A stretch of DNA of 64,000 bases from Gossypium raimondii (taxonomy: Eukaryota; Streptophyta; Magnoliopsida; Malvales; Malvaceae): contig NC_068575.1 of NCBI RefSeq assembly GCF_025698545.1, forward strand, positions 56,615,980-56,679,979, given 5' to 3'. A program made the translations under genes and the position numbers. The notes beneath the pieces were generated by a model. The model was not told where the DNA came from. It did no database searches and worked only from the letters and a program-made list of their open reading frames with translations. Numbering within the stretch: position 1 is the stretch's first letter; every line of letters starts with the position of its first letter. Of this stretch, positions 23,183-34,676 are shown in pieces.

Positions 23183-24601
23183 ATGGACCAAAGGCTAGAA
23201 CAGTTCCAGAAAGAAATGCAAGAGCAAATGAATGAGCAATTAGAAAAGATTCAACAAAAGATGATGGAAAAGATAATGGAATCTCAAGGGAGTATGATGG
23301 CTAAGTTGACTCAGTTATTGGCTGGAGGAGTTGACAAAGGAAAGGGATTGGTGCTCAACAATGAAGAAGGTGACAATGAGGGACTTGTCTATCCTCCGGA
23401 CTTTACACCCTAACAAGTTGAGATATATCCGCGTAGGTCCTCTGTTACCATTAACCCTCCGGGTGATGTTGCAACGCAAATGAATTTCCAGGCGGGATCA
23501 GGCTCTAACCCCGAAGCCAACTTTGTTAATCATACTATCCCTGATTTCGATGAGACGGCCGGAAAAGAGAAAATGAATGATGAATTGCCAAAACAGCTAG
23601 AGGAAAAGTACAAGTGGCTGGAGGAAAAACTTAGAGCGATGGAAAGTACTGAGGGCTACCATGGAATTGACGCTAAAGAATTGAGCTTGGTTCCGGATTT
23701 AGTACTCCCTTACAAATTCAAAATGCCAGAGTTTGAGAAATATAATGGAACCAAGAGCCTCAAGCTCATATTACCATGTTCTGCAGACGAATGACCGGTT
23801 ATGTTAATAATGACCAACTCTTGATTCATTGCTTCCGGATAGCCTCAGGGCGAGATCCAAGTGGTACAATCGATTGAACTGCACCCATATTAACTCATGG
23901 AGAGATTTGGCACGAGCGTTTATAAAGCGATCTGACCATGTGGTGACATGGTACCTGATAGAATTACTCTGCAAAACTTGGAGAAGAAGCCTAGTGAAAG
24001 TTTCAGGCAGTACGCACAGAGATGGAGGGAGGTTGCTGTTCAAGTTCAGCCATCTCTACTAGAAAGAAAGATGACGATGCTTTTCGTCAACACATTGAAG
24101 GCACCATTCATCATACATATGTTAGGGAGTGCAGCAAAAAGCTTTTCTGACATAATCATGAATGGTGAAATGATTGAAAGCACCATAAGGAGCGGAAAGA
24201 TTGATGCTGGAGGAAATAACAGAAGGCAAGCCTCAAAAGAAAAGGGAAATGAGGTGCACAGCGTGAATACATATGGCAAATTGATTGCTAATCAACAGGG
24301 TTCATCAAGACAAGAATTAGGTGTGAAGCCAGGTACTGAAAAGCTCCAGTTCACACCAATTCCAATGTCGTACAAGGAGCTGTATCAAAGCTTATTCAAT
24401 GCGCATGTTGTTGCTTCTTTACATGTGAAGCCTCCACAGCCCCCGTATCCCAAATGGTATGATGCAAGTGCACAATGTGATTATCATGCAGGCATTACGG
24501 GGCATTCTATAGAAAATTGCATTACCTTCAAAAAGCTAGTTGAAAAATTCATCAACATGGGTATTGTCAAGATAGATGGTTCATCTAGTACCCAGTCATG
24601 A
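23183..24601 (+). pseudogene. Broken gag of Tat/Ogre-type retrotransposon
   Basis: Opens with ATG and a strongly heptad-like N-terminus (MDQRLEQFQKEMQEQMNEQL), a likely coiled coil. A stop codon interrupts the frame at 23411-23413 and the same frame resumes to about 23765. At least three frame changes follow (near 23765, 23840 and 23945). The capsid core is recognisable in pieces: WYNRLN, SWRDLARAF, ESFRQYAQRWREVA, KAPFIIHMLGS. The C-terminus has a C-x2-H-x5-H-x4-C pattern (CDYHAGITGHSIENC, 24475-24520), the usual Tat-lineage gag signature. Gag forms the virus-like particle that packages element RNA; this copy cannot make an intact one. Retrotransposon_gag (PF03732) is the expected domain hit. 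Confidence 0.88.
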
Positions 24602-26859
24602 TTGAATATGAAGGGGTGTTGAGAAGTGTTCACGATGAAACAACTGAAGAAGAGACCTTGTCAGATTTTTGCCCTTATAGACTTAGAGTGTTTTAAATAA
24701 TTAGACTGCAGAAGAAGCCCCTGTAGTATTTAGAGATTACTCTGAGTAATGTTTAAAACACACTTGTTGCCTTCAGCCTAGAGGCAATAAGAATTCCTTT
24801 ATGAAATAGGCTCATGTCTGAACGTTGTTATTCTAATAAAATACATCTTTGCATTCATTTTTTTAAGCCAATATTCTTTCATTCTTTTTCGAATAATTAA
24901 ACTTTCATTCTTTCGGATCTTCTTCCATATTATTCTATTCATTCATAATTGTACAAATGATTATTCATACATTCTTTTGTATATTCTTTGGTACCTACTA
25001 TGGGTCCCCAGATATCAACGACATGAGTGATGCTGATACGGACTCAGAAGTTTCTTTTGAGTGAGATCTGTGTTTAGAGGGATCTCATAACTTTAAAGAT
25101 GACATAGATTGTAGCCTATTTTCAGACTTGTTGAGGATGGTAGAACAGGAATGAAATCTTACTTCATGAGGGGACAATGAAGATTGTGACCTTAAGATAG
25201 CGTGCATAACCGAAGAATTGAAGCATGACCTTGTTGAGTTACTTCAAAGATGTCTTCATATGTTCATATCAGGATATGCTTGAGGAAGCACCGATATTGT
25301 AATCGGAACGACAATACGATATCAAGAATTTACAGTATGTTCAAGATTAACATCATGAACGATGCATTTAGAATTCTTTGTCGGGGCAATGCCTTCTTCT
25401 TTGGCTCATCAGGGTTTAGCCCGTCGAAGTCAAGTTGACATTTCTCTGTTGTTGGATTTCATCCTAATTGAAGAGGAAGATCCAAAGTTTTCGTCATAGT
25501 TAAATTTTACCCAAAAAAAAAACTCTATGAAAGAAATTTGATCACAAAGAAGATCTTGTATTTATTTTGATCGAAAGGGATAACGAAGACTTGTCTAATC
25601 CTATGAGTTCAGATTCAAAAAAAATAAAAAACAAAAAAAAAAGGAAAAATGGAGAGGCCAAAGTGAAAACCCGCAAAGGGCACTTTGAGACCAAAGGGGA
25701 TTTGAGTTGAAAACCCGAAAAGGGCGGCTCAAATATTGATCAGAATGGGGGCACGAAGTGATTAGAGCAACTCAAAGTTTAACCAGATTGGGGCATGTGG
25801 TGATCTTGTTATACCTGAATTATCAGGAAAAAGTAGGCAACATCTTGGGGCATTGGCAGAGTACTGTGGATCTCCTAAACACATGTCAAACTCAGAAGGA
25901 TCTTTAAAAAGTTTGTACAAAGAAGTTCAAGCTGCAATATCTGGGGCACCCAATATTCATACTGAATTTTTTATTCTTGAAATACTTCATTCTTTTCCAA
26001 GATACATGTTCCCAATCAATTTCTTTGCTATCCTTGTTTACTATTTTTGATAATCTATTCCTTTCGAGCTATGCTCAGAACCAATTGTATTCTCATCCAT
26101 TGTTATACCCTTTTTGCAAGCATGTTGCATTAGAATAATGATTAATGGACTAATAAAACTTTCACGAAGGAAGTTTTGCATATTACTCTAGAAGTTTCTA
26201 AATAAATACAGGAGCCTGAAACAGGACTATTGTTTAGAACGCACCAAGTTTTTAAAGGTTGGAAATCGAAAGGAAGAGTCTAAACTAGGACTTTCTCTTT
26301 GGATTTTGTTGTCAAAACATTGAATGTTGTGTTGATGACAAAGCCTAAATCAACAAGTAAGTAATGATCACTGTGCAATAGAAAGAGGTTACCTCGGGAA
26401 GAGAGCCTTCATTTGTGCATGAGCTTTTGTACGACACCACAGGAATGGTATAAGAGACTAGAAAGATTTAGATCCTGTATCCTTGAAATTGTGATAGGAG
26501 AGGATTGAAGAAAAGCCATATACTCTTGGGTTACAGGTGGGAGAACAATGGTATGAATTTTGCACCCCAATGGATTAAACTTGGAGGTTCACAGTGGGGC
26601 GGCACTGCTAAATGATTCTTCGAAAAAGCCGGTCAAGCAAGAAGGCGTTGTAGCACGTCACTCACAAAGCCTTAATAAATTTCGAGTGATGACAACCTAA
26701 ATGGGATCATTCTCGAAAAAAAATAAATTTTGCATTCATGCAAACACCATTCACACATGTCTAGTTAGGAGCATTTGATGCATTTTGATCATGCCATCCT
26801 AATCATTAGGCATAATTAGGTTCATTATACGGTCATGTTCCACGAAAAAATGATCGGTG
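24602..26859 (+). other. Degenerate interior of retrotransposon
   Basis: No intact frame. Short pol scrap at 25191-25311 is listed separately. At about 25660-25735 the phrase GTGAAAACCCGCAAAGGGC is followed by a second GAAAACCCGAAAAGGGC copy. Poly-A-rich tracts lie near 25510 and 25615-25645. The rest has no recognised content. Confidence 0.6.
25191..25311 (+). pseudogene. Scrap of retrotransposon pol before RT
   Basis: One frame reads ACITEELKHDLVELLQ and, after a stop, GSTDIV. This matches the conserved stretch just ahead of the reverse transcriptase core in Tat-type pol (C-I-T-E-E-x-K-x-D-L-x-E-L-L followed by a G-x-S-T-D-I-V block). Nothing of the RT catalytic core follows, so most of pol was deleted at or near this point. 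Confidence 0.6.
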
Positions 26860-27900
26860 AAAGAGTAGATCTTGCCTTCCCGCATTGACGGCCAAGCGAT
26901 CGAAAATAAAGTATTGCCTTCCTCGGTTGTAGTGGAGCAAGTTAAAGATAGCAAATCTTGCCTTCCTGCATTGACAGCGAAGCAGATCGAAGATGACAGA
27001 TTTTACTTCCCTGTGGTTATAGTTGAGTATATTGAAGCTAGTAATTCTACTTCCCTGGGCAACAGTGGAATAGATTGAAGATTTCAGATCTTATCTCCCT
27101 AAGCGAGAGTGGGGCGATCGAAGATGGCGATTTTACCTCCCGTGGTTATAGAGGAGTACATTGAAGCCGATAATTCTACTTCCCGGCAACAAAGGAATAG
27201 ATTGAAGATTTCAGATCTTATCTCCCTAAGCGAGAGGAGCAGATCAAAGATGGCAGATTTTACCTCCCTGTGGTTACAGTGGAGTACATTGAAGCTAGTA
27301 ATTCTACTTCCCTGGGCAACAGTGGAATAGATTGAAGATTTCAGATCTTATCTCCCTAAGCAGTAATGGAGCAGATTGAAGATGGCGGATTTTACCTCCT
27401 TGTGGTTACAGTGGAGTACATTGAAGCTAGTAATTCTACTTCCATGGGCAATAGTGGAATAAATTGAAGATTTCAGATCTTATCTCCCGAAGAAGTAGTG
27501 GAGCAGATTGAATATGGCAGATTTTACCTCCCTGTGGTTACAGTGGAGTACATTGAAGCCAGTAATTCTACTTCCCTAGACAACAGTGGAATAGATTGAA
27601 GATTTCAGATCTTATCTCCCTAAGCAGTAATGGAGCAGATCGAAGATGGCGGATTTTACCTCCCCGTGGTTATAGTGGAGTACATTGAAGCTAGTAATTC
27701 TACTTCCCTGGACAACAGTGGAATAGATTGAAGATTTCAGATCTTATCTCCCTAAGCAGTAGTGGAGCAGATCGAAGATGGTTTATAGTGGAGTACATTG
27801 AAGCCAGTAATTCTACTTCCCTGGTCAGCAGTGGAACAGGTTGAAGTAAGTTATAAATCTTATCTCCCTGAAGTTGCAGTGGAATAGATTGAAGCACTAG
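26860..27900 (+). repeat. ~132-bp tandem array ahead of 3' LTR
   Basis: The phrase TTTCAGATCTTATCTCCC recurs with its CAGATC at 27085, 27212, 27342, 27474, 27606 and 27738, i.e. steps of 127, 130, 132, 132 and 132. Each unit also holds GATTTTACCTCC, GTGGTTA, GTGGAGTACATTGAAG and TAATTCTACTTCC. Degenerate units extend to the left to about 26860 and a partial one to about 27900. Reading frames within it are chance products of the repeat. It resembles the minisatellites found in the untranslated 3' part of large gypsy elements. Confidence 0.9.
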
Positions 27901-28033
27901 CCCCTATACTTCTGAAGATGCAGTAGGAAGGAATGAGGCTACTTGAAGAAGAAGAGTTTCATGTTCCAGCAAGACCGGGCAAAATTGGGCATTTTTAAAG
28001 TCTTTGCTCCGTTCTCGTTACACAATAACGGGC

Positions 28034-28045
28034 AAAGAGGGGCAG
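28034..28045 (+). other. Polypurine tract
   Basis: AAAGAGGGGCAG ends one base before the 3' LTR (28047) and is the plus-strand primer site expected there. Confidence 0.75.
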
Positions 28046-28046
28046 C

Positions 28047-28978
28047 TGTAATACCCTATTTTGGCCCGGGTCTAAAGGGCCCAAATTACAACAGGCCTAT
28101 GTAGCCCAAAACCTGAAATAAGCAGAGGCCCAAAGCAATGGCCCAACACAATATCAGAAACCCTAGGGTTTCTGGGATGAGTCTTGTGCCGCAGCCACCT
28201 AGCCTTGCCCTCCGAATTTCAGCTGAATCTTCACCTGCATAGCAAATCAACACAAAAAAGGAAGCAAAACAATAATGGAAAGGAATCAAAGGATTGAGAA
28301 TCAAATCAATGTAATGGAAAGAAATCAAAAGATTGAGAATAAAATCAATGTAAACAAGATTTTATTTCTATATTTTTTTATTATTATGGCTATATAAAGC
28401 CATTGAAACATTGTAAAAGGGAGAGGGACTGAAAAGAGCGAGAAGGAAAATTTTCTTTTTGAATACAAAGGTTTTTTCTCTCTATATTACCTTGAGGATT
28501 ATCGTTCTTTTATTTTCATTGATACATAGATGTATATATATTTTAGTTTCTTTATCTCTTTATTTATTTTTGCTTAAAATATAAAGAAAGGAGGAAAGGG
28601 CTTACTCCTCAAGTTGGAATCGCGGATTTGTGCCGCTCTCACGCAATCGAGCATCGGCAAGAGTGAACGGTGGCGTCGGGGTCAGTTAAAAACCCTAGTA
28701 GAGAGCCTTTGTTTTTTTGTTTTCTTTTTTTTCTATGCTGCAAATAATGTTTTTTTTTCTAAAAAACTATTTTAAATCATGCTAGCGAAACGACAATGCT
28801 TTTGGGGAGGCGGATTATTTCGATTTGGCCCTCCATGTAATTCAAGTGTCGCGATTTCGCCATTATTTTGCTTAAATTTCATTTATTTCTTGTTATTTTA
28901 GTTTTTTTAACTATTTGTTTTTGCAATTCGTTTTTTAATTTTATTTTCTCATCTTCCTCATCATCATCATCATCATCA

Positions 28979-29009
<31 letters not shown>

Positions 29010-30533
29010 GTACATACAAACATTTTTATAATATATATACTTTTATATTTTTAATTTCAAAACTTGTTTTACTTTTGTAAATATGTACACGATACTTGTA
29101 CATGTTTTCTTCATAGTTTTTTAATATTTTTAAATTAATTAATTTAATTATTATCATTTTTTGTATATATGTAATTATCGTTTTTATAATCTATATATGT
29201 ATATAATTATTTTTTATATATATATGTACATATTATATTTTTTTCAATTAATATTTTTCTCATATTTATATATATACACATATTTATTTATTTTATTCAA
29301 TTTTGATAATGTAGATATTATTTAATTATTTTTAATCTATAGATATTTTATATGTACATGTATACATATTTTTTTTCAAATGAATGTTCTTTTATATTTA
29401 TATATATACACGTATATATCTATTTTTATTTATTTATTTTTGAAAATGTTTAACTACCTATTTATTTTTTTACACAAATTTTATAATATATATATTTATA
29501 TATTTCTTTTATAAATGCATTATATTTTATATGAATCTTATAGTCTATATCTTCATATAAATCCATGTATGTCTTGTATTCTCCATAACTTCAATGTACT
29601 TATTATAAGCACACTTTATATCCTTTATTTTTTATATTTTATAGTTTTGCTTATGTCTTTCACTTGTTTATTTATTTATTATTGCGTTGTATATTTAATG
29701 TAACATCACATCATTTTTTACTCGATTTCAAACTTTTCAAAATTGAGATAGTGCTTGTATTTAGGATTTTCAAGGAAATTGAGCCCTAACGTATTGGGTT
29801 CCGATTTTCTTCGTTAAATCTAACAATCGAGCATTTCTCTTTAATTAAAAAATAAGAACTCATTATTGGGAATTCAACACGTTGTGTCCTAACATATTGG
29901 ATGTGACGCATTGATTTCTCGAAATGAAGATTTTTTAAAAATCATAAAGGAAATATTCCGAGTTTGGGATTTTAAAGGAATTGTGCCCTAACGTATTGGG
30001 TGTGATTTCTTAAATCTTGGATAAGCGGACTTTCTTTTAAAGTAAAGGAAATATTCCGAGTTTGGGATTCTAAAGGAATAGTGCCCTAACGTATTGGGTG
30101 TGATTTCTTAAATCTTGGATAAGTGGATGTTCTTTTAAAGTTTTATTGTATAAGTATTTTGGCCCAATTCATTTTTGGGGGAAAATTAGAATGTTGTGCC
30201 CTAACGCATTGGGTGTGGTATCTTCTTTCTCTGAAATAATAAGGGTCTTAATACGTAGCCTTTTAAGTTTTGCTAAGGATTACGTTTTTCCAAATTCTCG
30301 ACCTTAAGACACTAATTAATTAACTAGGTACCAATTTTGGGCGTTACGAGGGTGCTAATCCTTCCTCGTACGTAACTGACTCCCGGATCCGTTTTTCTAA
30401 AACTCGTAGACCAAAGCCGTTTTTTTAGGTGATCCAATCACACCTTACTAAAAGATTGGTGGCGACTCCCAATTTTCATTTTTAAAAGTCGACAACCTAA
30501 AATATTTTATTTTTCAAAAAAATGGTTTCGACA
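28047..30533 (+). repeat. 3' LTR of the 10.6-kb element
   Basis: Starts TGTAATACCC and ends TTTCGACA; matches the 5' LTR along its whole length apart from small indels (mostly in homopolymers) and scattered substitutions. Same TATA box, microsatellite and motif array. Confidence 0.93.
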
Positions 30534-30538
30534 ATATA

Positions 30539-30905
30539 CATTGTTAGTCATTTATGATCAGCGACCCGAAAATCATATGAGGTTCGAGTTGCCTACCCGT
30601 GACTCAAATAGGGCCCACCAATCGGATACATGCAAGCCTTACAATATGAAGCTCGCAAAGGGTGTTCGCAAGGGAAGCTCACCGACTTAGCTCGCACAAG
30701 ACAATAGGAGTTCGCAAAGGGAGCTCATAGGTCTCTCGGCTCACAGGAGTCAAAGGAGTATTCAGCAGGCAACCCAGAGCAATACACTTGTCCAGTATGC
30801 ATAAAGCCTGTTAAGAGCGTCAATAGCTATGTATATAAAGATTCGATTCTCCCCTCTAATGGAACACAACGGAAAATTACTCAACAATGTTATATATTTT
30901 TAAGT
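30539..30905 (+). repeat. Possible LTR fragment or promoter-like repeat
   Basis: Less AT-rich than its surroundings, with the phrase TTCGCAAAGGG or TTCGCAAGGG several times (about 30650-30720) and a TATATAAAG at 30832-30840 followed by a leader-like stretch ending CTCAACA near 30890. This could be part of another LTR, but a matching TG start and target duplication were not found. Confidence 0.35.
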
Positions 30906-31525
30906 TTATATATTTGATCAAAGGAATTTTATATAGTTTTTTTTATAAAAATGCAAAGTGGAGCCTTTTTATCGTCTAAAACTATTTCATGTTGGACCAT
31001 TTGGTATTGCATCAAGCTGATTGATAATATTGCATTAGATGGGTCAAACATAGATAGTATGGCCTTAAGCCCAATAATTAATAATATTGCATTAAGCTCC
31101 TTTTGTTTTGGGACTAATCTTCTCATTTCATGTTATATTTACATAAGATTCACATAGAAACGATTGGAAACAGAAATGCAAATTTTATTGAAGATTTTCT
31201 CATCTAGAGAAACGAAGAGAAGGCAGATAAAGAAGCCGGATTTTGATTGTCGGTTTAGTTTACTTACCAATTCATAATTATGATCAACTTGGCTTACTTT
31301 TGTGAAAGGATAAAGTTTTGCTGAAGAAAGGTGATGGATTTTCATGTCAGCTGTGTGAAGGAATCAGCATATGTTGTGAAGTTGATGGAGATTACATTCA
31401 CTGCCTCCCTTCTTTTATGACAAAAAAATAAATAAAAGTAACTGATAAAGTTGCCACCTTAATATTAAAGAAAACAACCCAATACATTAATAACGAATAC
31501 TCTTTCGGAAGCTGGGCAGGCTCAT
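30906..31525. other. Intergenic / 3' flank of PDLP gene
   Basis: AT-rich. The part nearest 31525 is the presumed 3' UTR of the minus-strand PDLP gene. No other feature is supported. Confidence 0.4.
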
Positions 31526-33316
31526 TCAATCTGGGAAAAGAATAAAGGTCAAAGTTATTATCTCTAAAAAATATGAGGAAATGGAGAGAAAATTAAGAAG
31601 AGCTTTACGTTTGGTTTTTCGGCAAACTGAGAGAAGAACAATCAGAACCACTACACCTGCCAATACACCCACGATTATTGCTACTGTTTTCCCGACATCA
31701 TCTTCGTGGGAGGAATCTACACACACACAAAAAAAAGCCAATGTTATAATAATCACAATTATTTAGCTTCCTATGCCTATACTTACAGACCCTACTTCTT
31801 TAGTTTTTTAACATCAAAATGCCACTAGCAAATTTGTGTTTATGTCTTTTCACCTTATATATATATATATATATATTATCCTTTTAATTTATTTATTATT
31901 TTATTAGGTTTCAAGTTGAGAAAAAGTACTTTATGTAGAGAAATTCTGAAAGAAAACTGGAAGGTTTTAGGGGGAATCTTTCCACTATTTAGGGTTAGGT
32001 CATGGTTATACCAATATTCCCTCAACTGCTTTATTGATCAGCCAACAATGCTGCTTTTAAGGCAAGTTCTTATTCGAAATGAAAGTGGGAGATGGTGGAT
32101 TCTCGATATGTGGAATTCACCTTAACGGAATGTAACACTTTTTTTCCTTCATACCTATCAATACTCAATAGGAGGTCAATTAAGATGCTGCTAACCCTTC
32201 GAAGTTACTGCCTTATAATAAAATTGTTGTATTGTATAATTATTTATTTTGCTTTCTAACTAAAAAAAATATTTTAGCTCTTTATTTAATTTTTCATTTT
32301 TACCTTTTAAATTTGTATTATTTATTAAATCATCTCAAAATGGATAAAAAAATTATAAACTTTGATGATATGATATACACATAAATTGTCATATGGACAT
32401 TACATTAATAATTAATAATTTTTTAAAATTTAAAAAAATATTTTTAAAACATTAAAAAGTATGAAAAGATATTTTTAAAAATTTAAAAATTTAATTAATT
32501 ACTAACATGTAAAACATGAGGATTAGACTAAATGGGGTTATCAAGGATATGAATTGCACCTGGAGTGAGTTCAGCGTAGTAGCCGGATGCCCAGTATCGA
32601 GCATAACACTGCCCTAAGTACACACCAGCGGCTGCAGCTGATCCACATAAACTCTTAAGTTTGGCCACAGCATCCGAAAGGCATGCAGAGCAATCAGAGG
32701 AGCTCAAGTCCCCCAAACACTGAGAAAACCCTTCCACCAACCCTGAGGAACTGACTTTGAAACCAATAGCCGACTGCAAGTCAGCTAGAACATCATCTCT
32801 ACGCTTAAAGAACTCCACATCGTTGTTAACACTTCTACTGCATTTCTTGAACATGAGAGTCGTATCGGGACTCCCCAAGAAATTACTATGCTCGTATCTT
32901 AAATAGCAGCCTTCGAGTTGTACTGAAGCGCCGTAAGAGTTGGAACAAACCAAGCCTATCTGGTTAACAGCACTTTGCATACATCTTGAGCATTCAAACA
33001 TCGGCAAATCACCCCTGCACTGGTACAAGCCATATATGGCGCCTTCAGGAGGGGTTGAGCTTCCATTTCCAAGAGCATACGCATCGTAAGACACTTGAGA
33101 GGATGAGCTAACGACTGATGATAGAAAAGAGTTGAGGTTACCTTCAAATGGGGAGTTTGGTGCGTACTTTTCTTGAGAGCAGCCAGCGTAGATTAAGACA
33201 TAAGCTTTAACCAAATGACCAAAGCAACTAAGAGAGAGCAAGAGAATGAAGAGTGTAGGGAGTCCCAAGGCTTTGATAGTTTTGTGAGTGGGGTGTGATT
33301 CAAAGCTCCCGAACAT
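31526..33316 (-). CDS. Plasmodesmata-located protein (two DUF26 domains + TM)
   Basis: Read on the minus strand: exon 33316-32560, exon 31716-31609, and a tiny last exon 31530-31526 carrying the stop. The spliced product is 289 residues. Residues about 18-38 are a signal peptide. Two Gnk2/DUF26 domains (PF01657) follow, each with the C-x8-C-x2-C signature: C100/C109/C112 and C200/C209/C212. A D-SSHEDDVGKT linker then leads into one membrane helix (TVAIIVGVLAGVVVLIVLLS) and a short basic tail (CRKTK). There is no kinase domain, so this is a PDLP rather than a cysteine-rich receptor kinase. PDLPs sit at plasmodesmata and help regulate callose and cell-to-cell traffic. The GKTVAII context resembles the PDLP6-8 group. 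The last intron (31531-31608) is uncertain; without it the protein would be 315 residues with the same stop. Confidence 0.9.
31717..32559 (-). other. PDLP first intron
   Basis: On the minus strand starts GTGCAA and ends GTGTAG. It contains a (TA)n tract near 31856-31876 and a 70-codon plus-strand frame with no recognised content. Confidence 0.8.
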
Positions 33317-34676
33317 TTTTTTTCTTTGTTCTCCCTTGTTTTTCTTTTTCCAATTTGACTTTCTTTTGTTTCTTTTTGTTTTGTGCTCTGTTTTAGTGGT
33401 GAGGAGGTGAGGGAGGAAGTGATTACTTTTTTGCTCTCATTTTTTTTTCCAGCTTTCCTATTAAGAAGGCCCCATTTAATCTTCCTTGGGCTACTCAAAT
33501 TTCTACTTTATCTCAGAGTAAAATAGCCTAAAAAGTAGACCATATGCCGTTTCTTCCATTTCTAGCCAACAGCTCGTTGCATCCTATTTGGGCTCCTAAA
33601 AAGGCTGTTGCTGCCTTTGATGCCATTGGGCAGGGACAGCAAGCAGCCCATTATATTACAAAGAAGAATAGGGCTTCTTCACTCAAGTGTTTTAACCCAA
33701 TTGGGACCAGCTTCGTTGGGATTCTCATATGAGTTGTGTAACTATGGTCAAGCATGTTCAGGTTCTCCCCCACATAAGCATAACGATATGAAATAAGCTT
33801 GTATTTTTCTCAAACAGAGGGGGGGGGGGGGGACAGCAAAACGGGATAATGTGAAATGAAAATTGAACCAAATATGAATAGATGCACATGGTCCAGGGAG
33901 CTTTATGTGGCAATTGGCACAGGCCATGACACTCTCAAAAGGACCCGTTTTTACGCATCCGAAGTCTTGTGGTGCAATTCCCTCAAGATTCGCCACTCCC
34001 ACCTTCAAGATGCGTGATATTGACATTTATGGTGACAAACACTGTGCTGGCTCTTTTCCGTAAAGTTTGGTTTTTATATTTTATTCCTTTACTTTTTAAA
34101 TATCTAAAAGGAAATAAATAATAATAATAATAATTAAAGACCCAGTTTTTAGTCAATTTCTTAAATCAAACTATCAAAATCGATTATTGCCATTCTTTGC
34201 AAAAGTAGAGAAAAGACGTGCATATTTAGAATACGACCAAAATTATAACAGAAAAATCTTTTTTGTTAGAGGCACCTATTACTTTACTCAAATTGAGTTT
34301 TATATTATTACTAAACATGATGAACCACTAATATTTATTTTAGCGCTTTCTGACAAATACCACAAGCAAATAAACAGTTGCAATAACGGAAAAAACGTAA
34401 CATGTCTTATTGTAGTAACCAATTTCATTTGTCTACTGTAGCATTATTTTGGACATAATTCTTTATAATCTTATCGAAAAAGTCACTTCTACAATATATA
34501 TTCTCAATGAGTGTACACCTAAAAAAGTGAAAATCCATTAAACGAAAAAGTGAAAATACAAAGGTAAATAAATCCGCTACCAAAACAAAAATTCCGGGGA
34601 CATCGTAATCACAATCATTGACCACAATTAATTATCGTCATCATCAGCCACTGCTTTTACTACCACCACCGGTCTC
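33317..34676. other. PDLP promoter side and intergenic
   Basis: Upstream region of PDLP (minus strand) with T- and purine-rich stretches, then a 14-base G run at 33819-33832. No gene is supported; the open frames are short and domain-free. Confidence 0.4.

Larger units (their letters stand above)
19973..30533 (+). mobile_element. Gag-only LTR retrotransposon, 10.56 kb, TSD ATATA
   Basis: A complete insertion: two near-identical LTRs (2511 and 2487 bp), a primer-binding site just after the left one, a polypurine tract just before the right one, and the 5-bp duplication ATATA at 19968-19972 and 30534-30538. The 5.56-kb interior holds a broken gag, a scrap of the region before reverse transcriptase, and a tandem array, but no protease, reverse transcriptase, RNase H or integrase. 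It is therefore a non-autonomous deletion derivative. Gag type, LTR motifs and primer site resemble the Tat/Ogre branch of Ty3/gypsy, from memory. In 21663-22483 against 29703-30533 I counted about four substitutions and one indel by eye, so this insertion looks fairly young. Two short stretches near 20105 and 20570-20635 differ more. Confidence 0.93.

Noticed and set aside
26872-27330. Open frames inside the 132-bp tandem array
   Set aside because: They are read-through of the repeat unit, carry repeated peptides and lack any domain.
30539-30905. Third complete solo LTR
   Set aside because: It has a TATA box and a plausible end, but no matching TG start or 5-bp duplication; kept only as a possible fragment.
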